Shown here: piece by piece, positions 56,605 to 64,000 of the stretch
How positions within the stretch are numbered: the first letter of the stretch is position 1
Layout: every line of letters begins with the position of its first letter
Origin: Novosphingobium capsulatum NBRC 12533
GTDB lineage: Bacteria > Pseudomonadota > Alphaproteobacteria > Sphingomonadales > Sphingomonadaceae
NCBI RefSeq assembly: GCF_001598375.1
Contig: NZ_BCYV01000005.1
Span: 1 to 64,000 of the forward strand
Reading direction: 5' to 3'
Length of the DNA stretch: 64,000 nucleotides
Translations under genes and position numbers: made by a program
Notes under the pieces: generated by a model
What the model was told of the DNA's origin: nothing
What the model saw: only the letters and a program-made list of their open reading frames with translations
Databases searched by the model: none

Positions 56605-57681
56605 ATGAACGGCTCCACGCTTACCGATCTGTCCAACCGCGCCCGCGATATCTTCCGCCTGGTGGTGGAGGGCTATATCGCCTCAGGCCAGCCGGTCGGC
56701 TCCAAGACGCTGGCCGGCGCGGGCGGGGTCAACCTGTCGCCCGCCTCGATCCGCTCGGTCTTGCAGGAATTGCAGGACGCCGGGCTGCTGGCCGCGCCGC
56801 ACACCAGCGCCGGGCGGATGCCCACCGAAATGGGCCTGCGCCTGTTCGTCGACGGCATCATGCAGGTCGCCCAGCCGAGCGAGGCCGAACGCGCCCAGAT
56901 CGAACGCGGCCTCAAGCGCACCCGCGCGCAGGGCGGCACGATCGAGGCGGCCCTGGCGGCGGCAACCTCGGCGCTTTCCGAACTTTCGGCCGGGGCAGGG
57001 GTGATCATGGTGCCGCGCCGCGAACCGCGGCTGATGCAGCTTTCGTTCGTATCGCTGTCGCCCACGCGCGCGCTGGCCGTGCTGGTGGCCGAAGACGGTG
57101 GCATCGAAAACCGCGTGATCGATCTGCCGGCGCCCACCGCGCCCTTCATGCTGGAACAGGCCTCCAACTATCTAACCGCGCGTCTCGCCGGCCGCACCCT
57201 GGCCGAGGCAGTTGCTGCGATCCGCGCCGAAATTGCCGGCGGGCGCAGCGCGCTCGATGTTGCCAGCGCCGATCTGGTGCAGCGCGGCCTGGCAGTATGG
57301 AGCATGGACGCGGCCCAGCGCCCGGTCTTGGTGGTGCGCGGCCAGGCCAACCTGCTGGATGAAGCCGCGCTCGGCGATATCGAGCGGGTGCGCCTGCTGC
57401 TCGATGAACTGGAAAGCGCCGAGGCGATTGCCGGCGTGCTCGACGCCGCGCGCGAGGCGCAGGCCACGCGTATTTTCATCGGCAGCGAGAACCGCCTGTT
57501 CTCGCTTTCGGGGTCCTCGGTGATCGCTTCGCCCTGGCGCGACGGCGAGGGGCGGGTGGTCGGTGTAGTGGGGGTGATCGGGCCAACGCGGTTGAATTAT
57601 GCGCGCGTCGTCCCCATGGTGGATTTCACGGCCCAATCCTTGGGCAAACTTATCGGACAAGACGGATTTTCACGCAAATGA
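56605..57681 (+). CDS. hrcA: Heat-inducible transcription repressor HrcA
   Basis: The 358-residue repressor of class I heat-shock genes has an N-terminal winged helix ([65 protein letters not shown], about residues 11-75) and the HrcA sensor domain, ending with [25 protein letters not shown]. It normally binds a CIRCE element (TTAGCACTC/GAGTGCTAA) before groES. I saw no CIRCE element before hrcA or dnaK in this window, so its target should be elsewhere, probably groESL. The ribosome site before ATG 56605 is weak. grpE overlaps its end by four bases. Confidence 0.96.
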   Translation: MNGSTLTDLSNRARDIFRLVVEGYIASGQPVGSKTLAGAGGVNLSPASIRSVLQELQDAGLLAAPHTSAGRMPTEMGLRLFVDGIMQVAQPSEAERAQIERGLKRTRAQGGTIEAALAAATSALSELSAGAGVIMVPRREPRLMQLSFVSLSPTRALAVLVAEDGGIENRVIDLPAPTAPFMLEQASNYLTARLAGRTLAEAVAAIRAEIAGGRSALDVASADLVQRGLAVWSMDAAQRPVLVVRGQANLLDEAALGDIERVRLLLDELESAEAIAGVLDAAREAQATRIFIGSENRLFSLSGSSVIASPWRDGEGRVVGVVGVIGPTRLNYARVVPMVDFTAQSLGKLIGQDGFSRK

Positions 57682-58244
57682 CGGATAACGAGACGCGCCC
57701 GCAAGATGCAGAGCTGGAAGCCGAACTGGCTGGCGTGCCCGAGGATTTGAAGGAATCCGGCGCCGCTGGCCACGATACCGAGTTGGCGGCCCTGCGCGAA
57801 TCGCTCGAGGTGGCCAAGCAGGACGTGCTCTATGCCAAGGCAGAGACACAGAACGTGCGCCGCCGCATGGAAAAGGACATTGCCGATGCGCGCGCCTATG
57901 CCGCCACCAGCTTTGCCCGCGACATCCTGTCGGTGGCCGACAACCTGGCCCGCGCACTGGAAACCATCCCGGCCGACCTGCGCGAGGACGACAAGTTCAA
58001 GAACCTGGTCACCGGCCTGGAAGCCACCGGGCGCGAGATCGAAAAGGTGTTCGGCAACCACGGCATCAGCCGCATCGCCGCCAAGGGCATGCCGCTCGAT
58101 CCGCATCAGCACCAGGCCATGATGGAAGTGCCCTCGGCCGAGCATGAACCCGGCACCGTCGTGCAGGAGCTTCAGGCCGGTTACACCATTAAGGACCGCC
58201 TGCTGCGCCCGGCCATGGTCGTGGTGGCCAAGAAGCCGGATTGA
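57678..58244 (+). CDS. grpE: Nucleotide exchange factor GrpE
   Basis: The 188-residue cochaperone releases ADP from DnaK. It has a disordered acidic start, a long coiled coil (ELAALRESLEVAKQDVLYAKAETQNVRRRMEKDIADARAYA) and the C-terminal beta domain, GMPLDPHQHQAMMEVPSAEHEPGTVVQELQAGYTIKDRLLRPAMVVVAKK. ATG 57678 overlaps the hrcA stop (ATGA). A family A repeat follows. Confidence 0.97.
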   Translation: MTDNETRPQDAELEAELAGVPEDLKESGAAGHDTELAALRESLEVAKQDVLYAKAETQNVRRRMEKDIADARAYAATSFARDILSVADNLARALETIPADLREDDKFKNLVTGLEATGREIEKVFGNHGISRIAAKGMPLDPHQHQAMMEVPSAEHEPGTVVQELQAGYTIKDRLLRPAMVVVAKKPD

Positions 58245-58269
58245 TTTTCGGGCGTCGGCAAAGGCCTGG

Positions 58270-58365
58270 CACCACCCCCAACTCCCTCCTCTGAAGAGGA
58301 GGGGGCTTTAAAGTCAAAGCCTTAACTCCCCATCCTCTTTAGAGGAGGGGGTTTGGGGGGTGGTG
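58270..58365. repeat. Family A double-hairpin repeat, copy 4
   Basis: The outer arms are CACCACCCCC and GGGGGGTGGTG. The inner hairpins are TCCCTCCTCTGAAGAGGAGGG (left) and CATCCTCTTTAGAGGAGGGG (right), with spacer CTTTAAAGTCAAAGCCTTAA. It is 26 bases after grpE and lies between genes reading the same way, so it may end the hrcA-grpE transcript. Confidence 0.92.
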
Positions 58366-58452
58366 GCGGCCAAAAACCGCGCTTTTGTGGAACCAACCGC
58401 CCGCTTTCATCGTAATATCCTGTGACAACGGGAGGGCGATGGAGGAATTGCC

Positions 58453-58704
58453 ATGGGTAAGAAGTTCCTGATCCCCGCCGCCATTGCGCTTGGTGCCCTG
58501 TCGCTGGGCGGTTGCGCGCGCAACTATGCCGGTGAAGGTGGCTTGGCCGGGGCTGGCGTCGGCGCTGCCGTGGCCGGCATTTCCGGCGGCAATATTGGCA
58601 CTGGCGCAGCGATCGGCGGCGCAGTGGGCGCTGCCGCCGGCTCGCAGGTCAAGAAGGATTGCTGGCGTACCGACGCCGATGGCCGCAGCTATCGCGTCTG
58701 CTGA
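58453..58704 (+). CDS. Small glycine-zipper lipoprotein
   Basis: The 83-residue protein has a lipobox LGGC with cysteine 21, then a glycine-zipper stretch (GGLAGAGVGAAVAGISGGNIGTGAAIGGAVGAAAGSQV) as in outer-membrane lipoproteins such as SlyB/Rick-17kDa types, and a short Cys-containing end (DCWRTDADGRSYRVC). GGAGG is the ribosome site, seven bases before the ATG. Its stop touches the stop of the converging HExxH gene. The function is unknown. Confidence 0.85.
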   Translation: MGKKFLIPAAIALGALSLGGCARNYAGEGGLAGAGVGAAVAGISGGNIGTGAAIGGAVGAAAGSQVKKDCWRTDADGRSYRVC

Positions 58705-59154
58705 TCAAAACGGCAGGACTGCCCGATAGGCCGCCAGCGGTGGCTTGTCGGGCAGTGCCATGCCTTGCTCCAGCAGGAAGGCGTGGCGCACTATTTCCGC
58801 CTGTTGTTCCAGGCCATAGCGGGCAAACGGCTTGCCCGGCACCAAGTCATAGGCATAGCGACAGAACGGATGACGCTGCAGGGGCAGAAAGACGCCCCGC
58901 TGCCATTGCCACACGTGGCACAATTCGTGGATCAGAAGCCCTTGCAGGCTGAGGTGCTCTTGCGCGAAATCGGCTGACCAGAAATCGGCGCCGGGGTGAA
59001 AGTGGATGTGCCCCATCGGCGCCATCACCACGTTCACCCCTTGAAACGGCCACCAGCGGCGGCGCCGCACTTCCACCCGCTGCCAATCGATCGCCGCACC
59101 ATAGACGCTGCGTCCCAGCGCCACTTCGCCCGGCGTCAACTTGCGCGCGACCAT
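58705..59154 (-). CDS. Small HExxH zinc-peptidase-like protein (vgr-related annotation)
   Basis: The 149-residue protein has no signal peptide. The centre is SLQGLLIHELCHVWQWQRGVFL with the HExxH pair (His-Glu-Leu-Cys-His, about residues 76-80) and a downstream EQQAEIVRHAF (about 116-126) that could supply a third ligand. Sphingomonad homologues carry the name vgr-related protein without functional data. The N-terminus LTPGEVALGRSVYGAAIDWQRVEV and HFHPGADFW are conserved-looking. It starts 15 bases after the PCuAC gene, probably in one transcript. Confidence 0.8.
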   Translation of the reverse strand: MVARKLTPGEVALGRSVYGAAIDWQRVEVRRRRWWPFQGVNVVMAPMGHIHFHPGADFWSADFAQEHLSLQGLLIHELCHVWQWQRGVFLPLQRHPFCRYAYDLVPGKPFARYGLEQQAEIVRHAFLLEQGMALPDKPPLAAYRAVLPF

Positions 59155-59169
59155 GATGGCGCGCTGGCC

Positions 59170-59724
59170 TTACATATGATCCATGTGGTCCATGCTGCCG
59201 CCTGCGGCGGTGCTTGTGGCTGCGGCGCCGGGCGCGACGACCTTGGCCTTGGTCGTTGCCTTGTCACCGTTGTCGAGAGTGATGGTGAGTTCGGTCACCC
59301 CGCCGGCCTTGAGCGTGGGGGCGAGGTCGAACAGCATCACGTGGTTGGCACCGGGCTTGAACTCCACGCTCTTGCCCGATTGCAGCGGCACCGCCTTGAG
59401 CGGCGACATCTGCATCATGCCATCCTTCATCGCGCTTTCATGCATTTCCGCGCGGCCCGCGCCGTCGACATGCACGGCTACCAGCTGGCGGTCGGGCCCG
59501 CTGCCCTGCGCCAGGGTGAAATAGGCAACGCCCGGATTGCCGGCCACGGCGGGCAACTGCACGGTTGCATCGGTCAGCGTGGTGCCCGGTGCGTTTTCAG
59601 GCGTGGCATCGAGGCTTGCGGCAACGCTGGGGCTTTCCTGCGGCGCAGGCTTGCTGCATCCCGCCAGGGCAAGGCCCGAAGCCAGGGCAAGACAGGCCAT
59701 GCCGGCCAGAACAGGTGCGCGCAT
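59170..59724 (-). CDS. PCuAC-type copper chaperone lipoprotein
   Basis: The 184-residue protein has a lipobox LAGC with cysteine 23 and a PCuAC domain. The copper-site residues are AEMHESAMKDGMMQM (about residues 93-107) and GANHVMLFDL (about 125-134), giving the H(M)X-n-MX-n-H-X-M set, and a Met/His-rich tail MDHMDHM at the very end could bind more copper. Such proteins deliver Cu(I) to cytochrome oxidase. No oxidase or Sco gene is near. The start has no strong ribosome site. Confidence 0.9.
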   Translation of the reverse strand: MRAPVLAGMACLALASGLALAGCSKPAPQESPSVAASLDATPENAPGTTLTDATVQLPAVAGNPGVAYFTLAQGSGPDRQLVAVHVDGAGRAEMHESAMKDGMMQMSPLKAVPLQSGKSVEFKPGANHVMLFDLAPTLKAGGVTELTITLDNGDKATTKAKVVAPGAAATSTAAGGSMDHMDHM

Positions 59725-59785
59725 GCGATGCGATCCTTCTTTTCAAGCGAGGTGAAAATGTGACGCAGCCATAGCACGCGCGGGG

Positions 59786-59814
59786 CTTGTGCCAAGCGCA
59801 AGCGCACCTATATC
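59786..59814 (+). promoter_or_regulatory. Candidate heat-shock (sigma-32 type) promoter of dnaK
   Basis: CTTGTG (59786-59791) and CCTATATC (59807-59814) are separated by 15 bases, close to the alphaproteobacterial RpoH pattern (CTTG and CTATAT). The transcript would have an 80-base leader before dnaK. Confidence 0.5.
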
Positions 59815-59902
59815 CCGCCCGTAACGAGCCGCCAAGGTGGCGCCTGCCCACAAGGGGGACGCCCGATTAAGCGGTGTCAACACGCGAAGGATATGGGGAA
59901 AC

Positions 59903-61810
<1,908 letters not shown>

Positions 61811-61822
61811 TCTGCAACATGA

Positions 61823-61928
61823 CCCCCTCTCTTGCCGCGCAGCGCGGCAAGGGACGGGGAGAGGGGACCAGGAACGCCTTTAACATGGCATTGCCCAGGC
61901 CCTCTCCCCGTGCGGGGCGAGGGCTTTG
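61823..61928. repeat. Family D hairpins between dnaK and dnaJ
   Basis: The first hairpin (about 61823-61866) has CCCCTCTC/GAGAGGGG outer arms and a CTTGCCGCG/CGCGGCAAG core. The second (61900-61923), CCCTCTCCCCG/CGGGGCGAGGG, ends three bases before a CTTTGTT tail and the dnaJ start. It looks like an attenuating terminator in the dnaK-dnaJ transcript. Confidence 0.7.
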
Positions 61929-61930
61929 TT

Positions 61931-63070
61931 ATGGCAGTTGAAGCCGATTATTACGAATTGCTGGAAGTGGAACGGACGGCTGATGACAAGGTCATCAAGT
62001 CTGCGTTCCGCAAGCTGGCGATGAAATTCCACCCCGACAAGAATCCGGGGTGTCAGGATTCCGAGGCCAAGTTCAAGCAGATCAACGAGGCCTATGCCTG
62101 CCTCTCCGATCCGCAAAAGCGCGCCGCCTATGATCGCTATGGCCATGCCGCGTTCCAGCAGGGCGGCCCCGGTGGCGGCGGTGCAGGCGGTTTTGGCGGC
62201 GGCGATTTCGGCGACATCGGCGATATCTTCGAAACCATCTTCGGCGGCGCCTTTGGTGGCGGTGGTGGCCGGCAACAAAGCCGGCGCGGCGCCGATTTGC
62301 GCTATGACATGGAAGTGACGCTGGAAGAGGCGTTCCATGGCAAGACCGCCGAAATCAGTGTCGAGGTTTCGCAGACTTGCGAACCGTGCAGTGGTTCCGG
62401 CGCCACGCCTGGCACTTCTGCCCGCCGCTGCAACCTGTGCGGCGGACATGGCAAGGTGCGCGCACAGCAGGGCTTTTTCATGGTGGAGCGGGCCTGCCCC
62501 AACTGCCACGGTCGCGGCGAAGTGATCGAAAAGCCCTGCCGCCATTGCCGTGGCGAAGGCCGCGTCGATGCGCCGCAGACCTTGGCGGTGGATATTCCCG
62601 CCGGCGTCGATACCGGCACGCGCATCCGCCTGGCTGGCAAGGGCGAGGCCGGGCCCAATGGCGCCCCGGCCGGCGATCTCTACATCTTCCTGCACATTGC
62701 CCGGCACAAGGTGTTCGAGCGCGACGGTACCACGCTGCTGACCCGTGCCCCGATCAGCTTCACCACCGCGGCCCTGGGCGGCGAAATCGAGATCCCCGGC
62801 TTGGACGGCAGCCGCCACGCGATCGAGATTCCCGCCGGCATCCAATCGGGCAAGCAGCTGCGCAAGCGCGGCGCGGGCATGCCCGTGCTGCAAGGGCGCG
62901 GCTCGGGCGATCTTGTCGTGGAAATCCAGGTGGAAACGCCCACCAAACTGTCGGCGCGCCAGCGCGAACTGCTGCGCGAATTCCAGAGCACCGAAACCGG
63001 CGAGGAATGCCCGCAATCCAAGGGCTTTTTCGAACGCATCAAAGATGCCTGGACCGATTTGACGGAATAA
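61931..63070 (+). CDS. dnaJ: Chaperone protein DnaJ
   Basis: The 379-residue Hsp40 has the J domain with HPD at residues 34-36 ([10 protein letters not shown]), a Gly/Phe-rich linker, four zinc motifs CxxCxGxG ([32 protein letters not shown]) and the two beta-barrel C-terminal domains. It stimulates DnaK ATPase and brings clients. ATG 61931 gives the standard [17 protein letters not shown] start; an upstream in-frame ATG falls in the hairpins. A double-hairpin repeat begins 16 bases after the stop. Confidence 0.98.
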   Translation: MAVEADYYELLEVERTADDKVIKSAFRKLAMKFHPDKNPGCQDSEAKFKQINEAYACLSDPQKRAAYDRYGHAAFQQGGPGGGGAGGFGGGDFGDIGDIFETIFGGAFGGGGGRQQSRRGADLRYDMEVTLEEAFHGKTAEISVEVSQTCEPCSGSGATPGTSARRCNLCGGHGKVRAQQGFFMVERACPNCHGRGEVIEKPCRHCRGEGRVDAPQTLAVDIPAGVDTGTRIRLAGKGEAGPNGAPAGDLYIFLHIARHKVFERDGTTLLTRAPISFTTAALGGEIEIPGLDGSRHAIEIPAGIQSGKQLRKRGAGMPVLQGRGSGDLVVEIQVETPTKLSARQRELLREFQSTETGEECPQSKGFFERIKDAWTDLTE

Positions 63071-63086
63071 CATCGGGCAAGGCGTC

Positions 63087-63175
63087 CACCACCCCCAACC
63101 CCCTCCTCTGAAGAGGAGGGGGCTTTTTTATGTCTACTCCCCATCCTCTTTAGAGGAGGGGGTCGGGGGGTGGTG
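63087..63175. repeat. Family A double-hairpin repeat, copy 5
   Basis: The outer arms are CACCACCCCC and GGGGGGTGGTG. The inner hairpins are CCCCTCCTCTGAAGAGGAGG and CATCCTCTTTAGAGGAGGGG, with a CTTTTTTATG spacer. The right half runs into the coding region of the converging patatin-like gene and supplies its stop codon. Confidence 0.93.
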
Positions 63176-64000
63176 GAAGCCACCATCAAACTTCGCCAAA
63201 ACCTCCGCCCGCACACTTGGCACCAACTCAGCGTCTGCCCGTAAGCGCCGTTCCTCTTCGGCCAAGATCGCCAGGAACGCATCCCGCTTGAAGGTCTCGA
63301 TCAAAGCAGGATCAAGCGGCTCGTCCAGCGTCGAACAGACCATGTCGATCAGCCGTTCCGCACCATTGAGCCGCCCCCACAGATAGTCATTCTCGCGCCA
63401 GGCACGGCTGAAGAACGCGCCGAAGTGGGTGAATGCAATGCCCTTGAGGCAGGCGCGCGTGCCGCCGCTGCGGATGGTGGTGGCGTCTTCGGGCGAAATA
63501 CGGTCGACCTTGACCGGGTCGAACTCACCCAGGCCATCGCCTTGAAACAGCGGCAGCGTGGCGACGTCATAGAACGGAAAGCCCAGATAGGCGTGCAAGA
63601 AACGGCGGCGCAGCGCCTTGTCCATCATGCCCAGCGCATGGACGAACAGCCCATCCACTTCATCATCCAGCCGCGCCAGATCGCGCCGCGCGGCAATCGC
63701 GGCCAGGACCGCGCCAGGGTCTTCGCGCACCACGGCGGCACTGGCGGCAAAGCCGGGGCCCAGCCCGCTCAGGCTGGCCCGCGCCTGATACAGCGCCTGG
63801 GCACGATAGACCACGTCGCGTGCTGCCTCGCGCGCGGCCGGGTCGATGCCGGCGGCTTCGTCCCAATCGGCGGTCAGCCGGCGGGCCAGAAGTTTCAACC
63901 GGCGGATGCGGAATGCCAGGTCGTGGGCGCGGAAAAAGGCGATGGCCGGGGCCGTCGCACCTGCGCCGCGCGCGCTCAGGTTGTCGAGACCAAGCTGGTT
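63134..64000 (-). CDS. Patatin-like protein, C-terminal DUF3376 part (5' end outside window)
   Basis: The frame stays open to the right edge, so the start and the N-terminal patatin lipase domain lie beyond the window; 288 residues are visible. They match the C-terminal DUF3376 region of patatin-like proteins, with FRIRRLKLLARRL near the start and ENDYLWGRLNGAERLIDMVCS (about 202-222). The catalytic Ser-Asp of patatin is not in this part. The last 14 residues (HHPPTPSSKEDGE) are encoded by the family A repeat, replacing the original tail. The family acts on membrane lipids but this member is uncharacterised. Confidence 0.8.
   Translation of the reverse strand, partial: NQLGLDNLSARGAGATAPAIAFFRAHDLAFRIRRLKLLARRLTADWDEAAGIDPAAREAARDVVYRAQALYQARASLSGLGPGFAASAAVVREDPGAVLAAIAARRDLARLDDEVDGLFVHALGMMDKALRRRFLHAYLGFPFYDVATLPLFQGDGLGEFDPVKVDRISPEDATTIRSGGTRACLKGIAFTHFGAFFSRAWRENDYLWGRLNGAERLIDMVCSTLDEPLDPALIETFKRDAFLAILAEEERRLRADAELVPSVRAEVLAKFDGGFHHPPTPSSKEDGE

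Overview
This is a GC-rich chromosomal window that reads as an alphaproteobacterium of the order Sphingomonadales, most likely Novosphingobium or a close relative. The reasons are gene content and order: rsmI-yraN-gshB beside a divergent LpoA-like gene, aroQ-accB-accC, rph-rdgB-hemW divergent from hrcA-grpE, yajC-secD-secF, a two-subunit glycyl-tRNA synthetase followed by ppdK, a PEP-CTERM protein, and a LigF-type (lignin beta-etherase-like) glutathione transferase. The genus is an inference. No plasmid, prophage, transposase, CRISPR array or rRNA was seen; one tRNA (Pro, GGG) is present.

Layout. 0-5 kb: two small lipoproteins, a MaoC hydratase with the YchF GTPase, a TPR lipoprotein and a tiny PEP-CTERM protein facing each other across a bidirectional terminator. 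5-9 kb: pth, rplY and two tandem TraB/GumN paralogues. 9-15 kb: glyQ, glyS, ppdK. 15-21 kb: methyltransferase, comF, hisI, a MerR regulator, then an MFS-cysK-dienelactone hydrolase cluster and a PilZ protein. 21-30 kb: tyrS, a DOMON-like/NamZ pair, a GFA protein, the LigF-like enzyme, a TonB-like protein, an unknown secreted protein and a chemoreceptor. 30-41 kb: parE, LpoA-like/rsmI/yraN/gshB, DedA, accC-accB-aroQ, a lipoprotein, an aldehyde dehydrogenase and tRNA-Pro. 41-53 kb: yajC-secD-secF, a glycosyltransferase, an XRE regulator with a Tat-exported DUF885 peptidase, an ABC-F ATPase, and a PepSY/response regulator/sensor kinase cluster. 53-64 kb: xerC-hemW-rdgB-rph, hrcA-grpE, dnaK-dnaJ, small envelope proteins, and the C-terminal part of a patatin-like (DUF3376) protein cut by the window edge.

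Most genes are housekeeping and form recognisable functional sets: translation (glyQS, tyrS, pth, rplY), fatty-acid initiation (accBC), the heat-shock chaperone set (hrcA, grpE, dnaK, dnaJ) and Sec export (yajC, secD, secF). The least explained signal is between and at the ends of genes. There is a family of five GC-rich double-hairpin elements (A), a second composite hairpin element (B), a dispersed inverted repeat between glyQ and glyS (C), and three genes whose stop codon lies inside a short tandem duplication. In two cases (DedA and the patatin-like gene) the repeat supplies the last codons of the protein. I did not find a clearly new multi-gene defence or biosynthetic system here.
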